35,342 nucleotides of DNA from Rhodoplanes serenus (GTDB taxonomy: Bacteria > Pseudomonadota > Alphaproteobacteria > Rhizobiales > Xanthobacteraceae). The stretch is from NCBI GenBank assembly GCA_945893085.1, contig CAMDEB010000004.1, positions 1 through 35,342 of the forward strand. Reading direction: 5' to 3'. Positions within the stretch are counted from its first letter, which is position 1; the number at the start of each line of letters is the position of its first letter. Positions 27,049 through 35,342 of the stretch are shown one piece after another. The notes below the pieces were generated by a model. That model saw nothing but the letters and a program-made list of their open reading frames with translations, was not told where the DNA came from and ran no database searches. A program made the translations under genes and the position numbers.

Positions 27049-28410
27049 GTGTTTTTCAACAATCTCTCATTCGTCTGGTTGTTTTTTCCGGCAACGCTGC
27101 TTGGCTTTTATCTTGTCGTGCCGCGCGATGGGCGCCGCCACTTCCTCCTGGCTGTGAGCCTGATTTTTTATGCGCTGTCGGGTCTGGCCCACCTGTTGCT
27201 GCTGATCTGCGACATCCTGTGGGTCTATGCGATCACGCGCAGCGCATCCTATCCAGGCAGCACCCAGCGGATGTGGCTTGCGATCGCGATCCCGCTCGCG
27301 GCGCTGGTCCATTTCAAATACCTGACCTTCATTCTGGAGCAGGTCATCGGCATACCGCCGGGACTCTTGCAGGACACAATGTTTGCGAGAGTCCTGCTGC
27401 CGATCGGGATTTCATTCTTCACCTTCGAGCTCATTTCCTACTCGCTCGACCGTTACCGCGGCGAAATTGAAAGCCCGGCGCCATTGATCGACCTGGCTTT
27501 ATTTGTGACCTTCTTTCCCCACTTGGTGGCTGGCCCCATTCTGCGTTACCGCAACGTGGCCACGCAATTCTCCGCCCTGCCCTCGTTCCGGCTCACGCCA
27601 GGCGAAACACAGGAAGCGATCGTTCAGATCTGCCTCGGGTTCTTCGTCAAGATTTTGCTGGCCGACTGGATTTCGGGATACGTCTCGGTTCTCAAGGGCG
27701 ATCTTGGCGGCCTGTCAGCGCCTGGCGCGCTGTATCTGGTCTTCGGTTTCAGCTTTCAGATCTATTTCGACTTCTTCGGCTACTCGTTGATAGCAATCGG
27801 GGTTGGACGTCTGTTGGGTGTCCGCCTCCCGGACAATTTCCAGCGTCCTTACGATTCGCTGAATCCCCGCGAATTCTGGCGTCGCTGGCATATCTCGCTG
27901 TCGTTCTGGCTGCGCGATTATCTCTATTTCCCGCTCGGCGGGAATAAACGCTATATCCGCAATATTATTATCGTTTTCCTGGCTTGTGGCATCTGGCATG
28001 GCGCCGGATGGAATTTTGCATTCTGGGGGCTGACACACGCGCTTCTGGTCATTGGCTATCACCACACCGCGCCATGGTGGGATCGCTTGCCGCCATCGAT
28101 TCAACGTGGCGCGACGTTCACCCTCGTGTCGTTCGCCTGGCTGCCCTTTCTGTTCGACATGCAGCAGATCAATCAGGTCCTGGGCAGCTTCGCTGTATGG
28201 ACGCCGCAATCGCAACTTCCGATCGAGGCATGGGGATCGCTGGCGGCCGCGGCCGGGGTCTACGCCGTGGCGGACGCGGACCGCATCGTTGACTTGCTTC
28301 GCAAAAGGACCTCCCATCAGGTTATCGGCGGAATCGTTGCCGGTGTGGCGGCTGTGAGCTGCCTTCTGTTCCTGGATCGAACCGCAACATTCATCTACTT
28401 CCGGTTTTGA
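27049..28410 (+). CDS. MBOAT family O-acyltransferase (AlgI-like), module 2
   Basis: GTG start; 'FVTFFPHLVAGPILRYRNV', 'QIYFDFFGYSLIAIGVGRLLGVRLPDNFQRPY', 'FWRRWHISLSFWLRDYLYFPLGGNKR', 'GIWHGAGWNFAFWGLTHAL'. Confidence 0.93.
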   Translation: MFFNNLSFVWLFFPATLLGFYLVVPRDGRRHFLLAVSLIFYALSGLAHLLLLICDILWVYAITRSASYPGSTQRMWLAIAIPLAALVHFKYLTFILEQVIGIPPGLLQDTMFARVLLPIGISFFTFELISYSLDRYRGEIESPAPLIDLALFVTFFPHLVAGPILRYRNVATQFSALPSFRLTPGETQEAIVQICLGFFVKILLADWISGYVSVLKGDLGGLSAPGALYLVFGFSFQIYFDFFGYSLIAIGVGRLLGVRLPDNFQRPYDSLNPREFWRRWHISLSFWLRDYLYFPLGGNKRYIRNIIIVFLACGIWHGAGWNFAFWGLTHALLVIGYHHTAPWWDRLPPSIQRGATFTLVSFAWLPFLFDMQQINQVLGSFAVWTPQSQLPIEAWGSLAAAAGVYAVADADRIVDLLRKRTSHQVIGGIVAGVAAVSCLLFLDRTATFIYFRF

Positions 28411-28413
28411 CAG

Positions 28414-29038
28414 GCGAACACGATGCCATCGGCCGCGGGCTCATTGTTATGGTTGGCTCCTTAACCCTTGAAGACAGCGCAAAGAGAGCTTGGAGGGCTC
28501 TCTCTGCTTCACGATTGAATTGTTTGCAACCGGACGCTAGTTCTGACGCCCACGGCCTCCCGTGTGCGTCACGAGGCGGCGGCCAATTGGACCCAGGATC
28601 GCATCACACCGATGCCCCTTGTCGCGGAAGCCTCATCACTCGCTGCCGTCCGCTATGTACCAGCGCTCACCGGCATGCGGGCGCTTGCGACGCTCCTGGT
28701 GTTGCCGCGCCACACCAACCATTTCCTTTCGGCAAGCATGGCGGATGTGCTGCCGTTCCTGCTGCGCGGCTACCTTGCGGTCGATTTCTTCTTCATCCTC
28801 TCCGGCTTCATCATCACCCACGTCTACCTGGACTCCCTTGCCTATCGGAGCTAGCGAGCCACGCGGGTCTACCTCTGGCATCGGCTGATCCGGCCCTATC
28901 CGGTGCACATTGCCGTGCTCGGCGCGATGCTGGCGATGGTTGGCCTCGCCGCCGCCGCCGGCTTCCGTGTCAACAATCCCGAGATGCTGCGTTGGGACGA
29001 CCTTTATGCGCAGCTGCTGCTGATCCAAGCCTGGGGCG
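28414..29038 (+). repeat. Diverged duplicate (copy A) of the acyltransferase-3 locus at 32415-33117
   Basis: Starts 'gcgaacacgatgcc', then 'gaagacagcgcaaagagagcttggagg...' from 28470; by eye over 90% identical to copy B until 'gcctggggcg'. Copy A lacks about 83 bp present in copy B (between 28470 and 28414 vs 32554 and 32415). Confidence 0.9.
28612..29038 (+). pseudogene. Acyltransferase-3 pseudogene: nonsense mutation plus 3' truncation
   Basis: MPLVAEASSLAAVRYVPALTGMRALATLLV...LDSLAYRS* (TAG 28852-28854). The intact paralogue has PSWRATR (TGG) there. Frame continues RATRVYLWHRLIRPYPVHIAVLGAMLAMVG... until homology ends near 29038. Confidence 0.92.
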
Positions 29039-29308
29039 ACTGGAATTCGCCGGTTCAACAATCGACGCCGTCGTGGCGCAGACCCTGTTTCTCAAGATCG
29101 ATCCAACCGAACGTACGTCATCGCGTTTCGCTTTGTCGGTCATGGCCTTACCGCGCTCACCCGGATTGTTCCGAGCCGGGCATTTCGTTTCGGGTCTTTA
29201 AATGGACTGGAGCAAGTCGATTTGCGGACGACTTCTCCTCCATGCGTAAAATAGGATTAAAAGCGGGATCAAGATAGGATGGCGGATGTGGCTTCCTTGG
29301 CTATTTCC

Positions 29309-29324
29309 TTGAATGTTCATTCAA
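29309..29324. promoter_or_regulatory. Palindrome TTGAATG-TT-CATTCAA upstream of the RTX protease
   Basis: Perfect 7-bp arms with a 2-bp spacer. Confidence 0.5.
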
Positions 29325-29336
29325 AGCCTAGCGCAG

Positions 29337-29355
29337 TTCGACGGATGCCGTCGAA
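29337..29355. promoter_or_regulatory. Inverted repeat TTCGACGG-ATG-CCGTCGAA upstream of the RTX protease
   Basis: Perfect 8-bp arms with a 3-bp loop. Confidence 0.5.
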
Positions 29356-29467
29356 TTGCCGAAATTGCTGCACAAACTTGACACTGCAAGATCAAGGCAT
29401 TTGACAATGGCGTCCGCTCTGTCATGCAAAGCGTGGAACGGTTGGGGCAATCGGCTTTATTCTATCG

Positions 29468-32023
29468 ATGGCTAAGTTGACCGGGCGCACGCTGCTGGAT
29501 CGCGAAAATTCGGCCGAATCACTGGATGCCGAAATGTTCGGCTCCCCGGGAGCGTTCGGGTCGTTCTGGGCGACTTCCGACGCCAGGACGGAACTGGTTC
29601 AAATCGATCTCGGCACCACATTAATGTGCGGCTGCGCGGCCTGTGTTGCTGAGCGCGAAGGTGGCAACAATCAATTCAAGGCCGAGGGCAATCTCCAGCC
29701 CGCCGCGGCCGGAACGGGTTCGTTCCCAGCAGGGGCAGTCCAAGCGCCGTCTTACGCAGTCAACGCGGTGGTCAACGAGTATCAAATCCAATGGGGCAGC
29801 TTTACGCCTGGGACGGCAGTGACCGTCACCTACAGCTTCCTCACCAATGTCCCCAGTTACTACTCTGCGAACGCGGATGAGCGATTTCAATTCGCGGCGA
29901 TGAACGCCGCTCAGAAGCAAGCGGCGCGCGATTCATTTACGAACTATGCTGAAGTCGCAAATGTCACGTTTGTAGAAGTGGCAGCCGGTACCGGTTCGAT
30001 CAATCTCGGCACAGCCAACCTAGGCAGCGGGATCGGCGGCTGGGCCTATTATCCATCTCCTGGATATTCCGGCGCAAACGATCATTCCGTGGCCGGCGAT
30101 GTTTGGATCACCAATCGCTATTCCAGCTACACCAACCCGACGAAGGGCAGCTGGGAATACCAAACCTACATCCATGAGATCGGTCACGCGATCGGTCTGA
30201 AGCATCCAGGCAATTACGATGCCGGCGGCGGCGGCACACCTGGACCCTATCTCCCCACGTCGGAGGACAGTCACCAGTACACGGTGATGTCGTACTATTC
30301 CGGTCCGACGTATGGCAACGTCGAGCCGATTACCCCACAGCTCTACGACATAGCGGCGATTCAATATCTGTACGGTATCAACAGCTCGACGCGAAACGGA
30401 AACGATAGCTACACGTTCGCGACCTCGCTGCAGGTCAAGACAATCTGGGACGGCGGCGGCAACGACACATTCAACGCGTCCAATCAGGCTCAGGCTGTCA
30501 CCATCGATCTGCGTCCGGGCAGCTTTAGCTCGATTGGGGGCACCAGAAACGTCGCCATCGCCTTCGGCGCCGCGATCGAGAATGCGATTGGAAGCAGCTT
30601 CAACGACAGTCTCACAGCCAATGACGCCAGCGGCACGCTGGATGGCAGGGCTGGCAATGACACTCTAGTCGGCGGCGCCGGCGTGGATAGGCTTATCGGA
30701 GGACCCGGCATCGATACGCTCACCGGCAATGGTGGCGCCGACATATTTTCTTTTGTCAGCGGCGACAGCGGCGCAGCGTCAGGAAACCGCGACCTGATCT
30801 CCGACTTCACGCCCGGGACGGATCAGATCGATCTCTCCGGCATCGATGCCGATCTCAGCACCCCGATTATGGATGCGTTTCGATTTCTCGGAACGACCGT
30901 CTTTGATGGCTTGGCCGCGGCACTCGATTATTTTTTCGATACTGCCCGAAATGTCACCGTGCTCCGGGGCGACGTCAACGGAGACAGTGCCGCCGACTTC
31001 GCCATCGATCTGAGCGGCAGCAAGACGCTCAGTTGGGCCGATTTTACCAGTGGCAGCGTGAGGCCGGTAGCTCCGCTCAATCTGACCGGCACGTCAAGTG
31101 TAGACATGCTTATGGGCGATGCGCTCGACGACACGCTGTCGGGACTTGGCGGCAACGACACGCTGATCGGGAAGGCTGGCAATGATTATCTGGACGGCGG
31201 GATTGGCGCCGACACGATGATCGGCAGCATCGGCAACGACACCTATGTTGTCGACAATCCCGGCGATGCAGTGACGGAAGTTTCTGGACCATATGCGCCC
31301 CCGTCGGGCTGGACCATCAAGGGCACAGCAGATCTCAACGGAGATGGCCAGCTTGACCTCGCGGTTACGGACGGGACGGTCAATCAGCTCTGGCTTCTCA
31401 AGGACGGCGCGGTTTTGTCGACCACGGCGCTGCCGTTAACGAGTTTGCCATTGATGGGTCTCGTCGATCTCGACGGCGATGGCGACAAGGACGTGCTCTA
31501 CCAGATTCCTGATGGCCGCCAATGGGCGCAATATCTCAACGGCGCCAGCTTAGCGAGCAATGGCCCTGTCGCGGGCCGAGTGGCGGATGCTTTGAAGACG
31601 CTTCCAGGGGGCAATGAAGGCACCGACACTGTGCTCTCATCGATCAGCTACGCGCTGCCCGTGGGGGTGGAGAACCTGACGCTGCAATCCGGGGCCGGCT
31701 CAATTAACGGCACCGGCAATACCCTCGACAACATCATCATCAACAATGAGAACAACAACGTCCTCACTGGCGGGGCTGGCATCGACACATTTGTTTTCAA
31801 CCCAAACTTTGGAAACGACGTAGTCACGGACTTTCATCCCGGCGAGGATATTGTCCGATTCGATCATGCAATATTCGCAGACGCCTCTAGCTTGCTCTCT
31901 CACATGATAGATGATGGTCTCGGAAATACGATCATTGCTGTCGATGCTAGCGATACTGTGACGTTACAAAATGTGCCAATAGCAACTGTGCAGCAACATT
32001 TGAGTGATTTTCACATTGTGTGA
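29468..32023 (+). CDS. M10/serralysin-like metalloprotease with RTX repeats and an FG-GAP-like insertion; probable type I secretion substrate
   Basis: Zinc site 'HEIGHAIGLKHP' (HExxHxxGxxH), Met-turn 'VMSYYSG', RTX repeats 'GRAGNDTLVGGAGVDRLIGGPGIDTLTGNGGADIF' and 'GLGGNDTLIGKAGNDYLDGGIGADTMIGSIGNDTYVVDN', 'DLNGDGQLDLAV' and 'DLDGDGDKDVLY'. Confidence 0.92.
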   Translation: MAKLTGRTLLDRENSAESLDAEMFGSPGAFGSFWATSDARTELVQIDLGTTLMCGCAACVAEREGGNNQFKAEGNLQPAAAGTGSFPAGAVQAPSYAVNAVVNEYQIQWGSFTPGTAVTVTYSFLTNVPSYYSANADERFQFAAMNAAQKQAARDSFTNYAEVANVTFVEVAAGTGSINLGTANLGSGIGGWAYYPSPGYSGANDHSVAGDVWITNRYSSYTNPTKGSWEYQTYIHEIGHAIGLKHPGNYDAGGGGTPGPYLPTSEDSHQYTVMSYYSGPTYGNVEPITPQLYDIAAIQYLYGINSSTRNGNDSYTFATSLQVKTIWDGGGNDTFNASNQAQAVTIDLRPGSFSSIGGTRNVAIAFGAAIENAIGSSFNDSLTANDASGTLDGRAGNDTLVGGAGVDRLIGGPGIDTLTGNGGADIFSFVSGDSGAASGNRDLISDFTPGTDQIDLSGIDADLSTPIMDAFRFLGTTVFDGLAAALDYFFDTARNVTVLRGDVNGDSAADFAIDLSGSKTLSWADFTSGSVRPVAPLNLTGTSSVDMLMGDALDDTLSGLGGNDTLIGKAGNDYLDGGIGADTMIGSIGNDTYVVDNPGDAVTEVSGPYAPPSGWTIKGTADLNGDGQLDLAVTDGTVNQLWLLKDGAVLSTTALPLTSLPLMGLVDLDGDGDKDVLYQIPDGRQWAQYLNGASLASNGPVAGRVADALKTLPGGNEGTDTVLSSISYALPVGVENLTLQSGAGSINGTGNTLDNIIINNENNNVLTGGAGIDTFVFNPNFGNDVVTDFHPGEDIVRFDHAIFADASSLLSHMIDDGLGNTIIAVDASDTVTLQNVPIATVQQHLSDFHIV

Positions 32024-32070
32024 ATGAATGCGTTCTGCGTAACGATTGATCGTGGTGTAGACCTGAAATC

Positions 32071-32221
32071 TGGCGGCGGCATTACAACAAGGTACGCCCA
32101 CATTCGTCGCTGGGATACCGACCGCCGGCACCAGAGGCACTCTTCTGGCCGGCAAAGCCCATGGCGCAAATGCCAGCTCTAAACTAACATTCCGAACGGA
32201 CCACTCGGTGGGGGCCGGTCA
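32071..32221 (+). mobile_element. Right-end remnant of an IS element (rve-type transposase C-terminus plus probable terminal repeat)
   Basis: Translation 32071-32187 WRRHYNKVRPHSSLGYRPPAPEALFWPAKPMAQMPALN*, the hallmark C-terminus of IS3-type/rve transposases, followed by 'cattccgaacggaccactcggtgggggccggtca'. No upstream catalytic portion. Confidence 0.8.
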
Positions 32222-32560
32222 GTTTTCTGCACAAAGCTTAGCCGTTCGCACGGGCCCTCGCGAATATCGCACAGGTTTCTCGGGTTCGTGATATGCGTCA
32301 TTCCGTTTCTGTTTCAATACACCAAGGACACCCTTGCGGATCGGCAGCTGGGTGAACTGTCCCATCCGCTTTACATCTGTCATTTTCTGTTGATTTGGAC
32401 GGTCGGATCTTTTAGCGAACACGATGCCTCGGTCGCGGGCTCACTATTGTGATTGGCTCCTTGATCCTGAGCATTTTACTTTATCTGTTCCTCGATCGGC
32501 GGCTGGACCGCTGGCAGCACCGGCGCTTTGCCGCCAGCGGGCGGCGGCCGCATGAAGACA
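32222..32560 (+). pseudogene. C-terminal remnant of another acyltransferase-3 gene, 5' cut at the IS end, with a frameshift
   Basis: Open from 32222: ...GFVICVIPFLFQYTKDTLADRQLGELSHPLYICHFLLIWTVGSFSEHDA, then a 1-base deletion relative to copy A near 32428 gives a stop at 32450-32452; continues in another frame as VIGSLILSILLYLFLDRRLDRWQHRRFAASGRRPHED. Confidence 0.75.
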
Positions 32561-33117
32561 GCGCAAAGAGAGCTTGGAGGGTGCTCCCTGCTTCACGATT
32601 GAATTGTTTGCAACCGGGCGCTAGGTCTGACGCCCACGGCCTCCCGTGCGCGTCCCGAGACGGCGGCCAGCTGGAACCAGGATCACGCCGATGTCCCTTG
32701 TCGCGGAAGGCTCATCATTCGCTGCCGTCCGCTACGTGCCGGCGCTCACCGGCATGCGGGCGCTTGCGGCGCTCCTGGTGCTGCTGCTCCACACCAACCA
32801 TTTCCTTTCGGCAGACATGGCGGATGTGCTGCCGTTCCTGCTGCGCGGCTATCTTGGGGTCGATTTCTTCTTCATCCTCTCCGGCTTCATCATCACCCAC
32901 GTCTACCTGGACTCCCTTGCCTATCCGAGTTGGCGAGCCACGCGGGTCTTCCTCTGGCACCGGCTGATCCGGCTCTATCCGGTGCACATTGCCGTGCTCG
33001 GCGCGATGCTGGCGATGGTTGGCCTCGCTGCCGCCGCCGGCTTCCGTGTCAACAATCCCGAGATGCTGCGTTGGGACGACCTTTATGCGCAGTTGCTGCT
33101 GATCCATGCCTGGGGCG
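32415..33117 (+). repeat. Diverged duplicate (copy B) matching 28414-29038
   Basis: See copy A. Copy B continues into the intact acyltransferase. Confidence 0.9.
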
Positions 33118-33830
33118 TAATCCCGGTCGCGAGTTGGAACGCCCCGGCATGGTCGATCAGCGCCGAATGGTTCGCGTACCTGCTGTTCCCCGCGCTCGCG
33201 CCTATGCTGATGCGGCTTCGCCGGCCTTGGAGCGCGCTGGCGCTTGCAGCGGCGGCGCTCGTGGCCACGGTAGGCGTGCTGGCGGTCGCCGGGCGGACCC
33301 TCGAATACTCTTGGCTCGGGCCGCCGGCGCTGGTGCGCGTGACCGGAGAATTCCTCTGTGGCGCGGCGCTATGCCGGGCGCTCATGCTTTGGCCCGGCGC
33401 GGAACGTGGAACTGGTGGATGGCCGCCATCCGGGGCCGCCGATGCACTCGGTTACCTGGCGATCGCTGGATACCTGATCGGCGCCTCGATTGGCCTGCCG
33501 GATCTGTTGCTGGTCACTCTGCTGGCGCTCGCCATACTGGGCGGCGCACGATCCGACGGCTCGCTCACTCGCGTGCTCGGCCGTGGACCGATTGCATGGC
33601 TGGGCGAGATCTCCTACTCGATCTACATGGTGCACCTGCCAATCCTGATCGTCGCCCGGCGCGTCTATGATTCCTGGGGCTACGCGACCTGGAGCGTCGC
33701 CGGGCGTCAACTTGCTTTCATCGGCACCATGGCGATGGTGATCGGGGTCGCCGCGCTGGTGTATTACGTGGTGGAGCGGCCGGCACGACAGCGATTGCGC
33801 AACAAAATGGGCATCATCGCGGCGCGCTGA
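32691..33830 (+). CDS. Acyltransferase-3 family (OafA/YrhL-like) membrane acyltransferase
   Basis: MSLVAEGSSFAAVRYVPALTGMRALAALLVLLLHTNHF...GYLGVDFFFILSGFIITHVY...'WLGEISYSIYMVHLPILIV'. Confidence 0.92.
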   Translation: MSLVAEGSSFAAVRYVPALTGMRALAALLVLLLHTNHFLSADMADVLPFLLRGYLGVDFFFILSGFIITHVYLDSLAYPSWRATRVFLWHRLIRLYPVHIAVLGAMLAMVGLAAAAGFRVNNPEMLRWDDLYAQLLLIHAWGVIPVASWNAPAWSISAEWFAYLLFPALAPMLMRLRRPWSALALAAAALVATVGVLAVAGRTLEYSWLGPPALVRVTGEFLCGAALCRALMLWPGAERGTGGWPPSGAADALGYLAIAGYLIGASIGLPDLLLVTLLALAILGGARSDGSLTRVLGRGPIAWLGEISYSIYMVHLPILIVARRVYDSWGYATWSVAGRQLAFIGTMAMVIGVAALVYYVVERPARQRLRNKMGIIAAR

Positions 33831-33881
33831 TTCGGCCTGGAACGATCTCTCCGAGAACCCGCCCGCCGTTTCAGGATCGCG

Positions 33882-35342
33882 CTATGCCGCCACGCCGCTG
33901 AAATCCGGCACGGCATCCCGCAGCACAGCATAGATCGCCGCGCGCTCTTCGCGCGCCAAGCCCTGCTCCAGCGTCCCAAGCCACGCCCGCATCACCTCGA
34001 GCGGCGGACTCACCGGCCTCGCGGCCACCACGCCGCTGATGCCGATGCCGGAATTGGCTTCCTCGCGCGAGAACAGGATTTCGTTGAGGCGTTCGCCCGG
34101 CCGCATGCCCGTGTAAACGATCTGGATGTCGCGGCCAGGCTCAAGCCCGGAGAGCCGGATCATCCGCTCCGCCAGATCGGAAATCTTGACCGGCTGACCC
34201 ATGTTGAGGACGTAGACCGAAACATCCGTGCGCTCGGGCCCAAGCGCGTGACTGGCCGCGGACACCACGAGATCGCACGCCTCTCGAATCGTCATGAAAT
34301 AGCGGACCATGTCGGGATGCGTCACGGTCACCGGCCCGCCCGCCTCGATCTGGGCCTTGAATTTCGGCACCACCGAGCCATTCGACGCCAGCACGTTGCC
34401 AAAGCGCACGGAGATGAAGCGCGTGCCCGCATGCTCACGCGCGCGCTTCGCGAACTCCGCATCGAGCGCCTGACAATACATCTCGGCAAACCGCTTGGTC
34501 GCGCCCAGAACCGACACCGGCTCGATCGCTTTGTCCGTCGAGATCATGACCATGGCCGCGGCGCCGGCCTCGACCGCGGCATCGGCGACGTTGACCGATC
34601 CGAACACGTTGGTCTTGACGCCTTCGCCCCAGTCCTGCTCGAGCAGCGGTACGTGCTTGAGCGCCGCCGCATGGAACACGATGTCCGGCTTGAAGTCCTT
34701 CAACAGTCGAAAAATGCGCTCGCGATCACGAACGTCGGCAAGACGGCCCTCAATGCGCGTCTCCGATTGCTTGATCTCCAACGCCTCGAGCGCGGAATAA
34801 AGCGCGGGCTCGGAATTCTCCACGATGAGCAGGCGTGCCGCCCCGAACGTGACGACGCGATCGCAGATTTCCGTGCCGATGGAGCCGCCGCCGCCGGTGA
34901 CAAGAACGGACCTGCCCTTCAAGAAACTTTCGAGCCGCACATAGTCGATTTTGACGCTCGGTCGCAGCAGCAGATCTTCGACCGCCACAGGTGCCAGTTG
35001 CAGCGTCCTGCCGGACTCGTCCAGCGACGGCATACGATTGACGGTCAAGCCCAGCCGCCGCGCCCGCATCAGAAGGGATTCAGCGCCGCTGCCGGGATCG
35101 AAGGCCGAGGGCGTTAGGACTAGTCGGGTGACGGGCGTCTTGCCATGGCGCAGCATCGCGATCACGCTTTCCAGATCGTCGAAGCCGCCTAGCACAGGCA
35201 CCCCGCGCACCATGACCCCTTGATCGGAGCGCGCGGGCGATAGCAGGCCGACCGGCCAGATTTTCGAGCTGGCGCCGCTCTCGATCGCACGCAGCGGCAC
35301 CTCCACGTCGGCGGCGCGCCCGAGGATCAATGTCGGGATGGC
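33882..35342 (-). CDS. FlaA1/CapD/WbpM-like NDP-sugar 4,6-dehydratase/epimerase (5' end outside window)
   Basis: 'VLVTGGGGSIGTEICDRVV', 'FHAAALKHVPLLE', 'MISTDKAIEPVSVLGATKRFAEMYCQALD', 'RFGNVLASNGSVVPKFKAQIEAGGPVTVTHPDMVRYFMTI'. Frame open through 35342. Confidence 0.93.
   Translation of the reverse strand, partial: AIPTLILGRAADVEVPLRAIESGASSKIWPVGLLSPARSDQGVMVRGVPVLGGFDDLESVIAMLRHGKTPVTRLVLTPSAFDPGSGAESLLMRARRLGLTVNRMPSLDESGRTLQLAPVAVEDLLLRPSVKIDYVRLESFLKGRSVLVTGGGGSIGTEICDRVVTFGAARLLIVENSEPALYSALEALEIKQSETRIEGRLADVRDRERIFRLLKDFKPDIVFHAAALKHVPLLEQDWGEGVKTNVFGSVNVADAAVEAGAAAMVMISTDKAIEPVSVLGATKRFAEMYCQALDAEFAKRAREHAGTRFISVRFGNVLASNGSVVPKFKAQIEAGGPVTVTHPDMVRYFMTIREACDLVVSAASHALGPERTDVSVYVLNMGQPVKISDLAERMIRLSGLEPGRDIQIVYTGMRPGERLNEILFSREEANSGIGISGVVAARPVSPPLEVMRAWLGTLEQGLAREERAAIYAVLRDAVPDFSGVAA

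Noticed and set aside
1-35342. CRISPR arrays, tRNA or rRNA genes
   Set aside because: No regularly spaced direct repeats or recognisable RNA gene sequences seen by eye; tRNAscan/Infernal not run.

Overview
The window is a GC-rich, probably alphaproteobacterial (rhizobial/Bradyrhizobium-like, inferred from style only), surface-glycan biosynthesis region. Almost all genes are on the + strand and many are translationally coupled. (i) 1-5.0 kb: a truncated glycosyltransferase-like CDS, a 59-aa ORF missing from the supplied track, a MAF_flag10/DUF115-like protein, a B12-binding-type radical SAM protein and a TIGR04372-like glycosyltransferase. (ii) 5.1-15.9 kb: a compact sugar-building operon containing an SDR, a nucleotidyltransferase-PfkB fusion in reverse order to E. 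coli HldE, a GmhA-like SIS isomerase, a second SDR, orphan ThDP E1-alpha/E1-beta subunits, two tandem DegT aminotransferases, an unrecognised 396-aa protein and a SPASM-type radical SAM enzyme. This is the best candidate for an undescribed system: a branched and/or aminated heptose-type sugar. (iii) 16-28.4 kb: two MBOAT + SGNH-like O-acylation modules with opposite gene order, two glycosyltransferases, another radical SAM protein, an alpha/beta hydrolase and an asparagine-synthase-like protein without the N-terminal amidotransferase Cys. (iv) 28.4-33.8 kb: a rearranged segment in which a diverged duplication of an acyltransferase-3 locus (one copy a pseudogene) flanks an M10/serralysin-like RTX metalloprotease with a 110-aa FG-GAP-like insertion, plus an IS transposase remnant. 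(v) A FlaA1/CapD-like NDP-sugar dehydratase on the - strand runs off the right edge. All assignments come from reading motifs in the translations; no database search was run.
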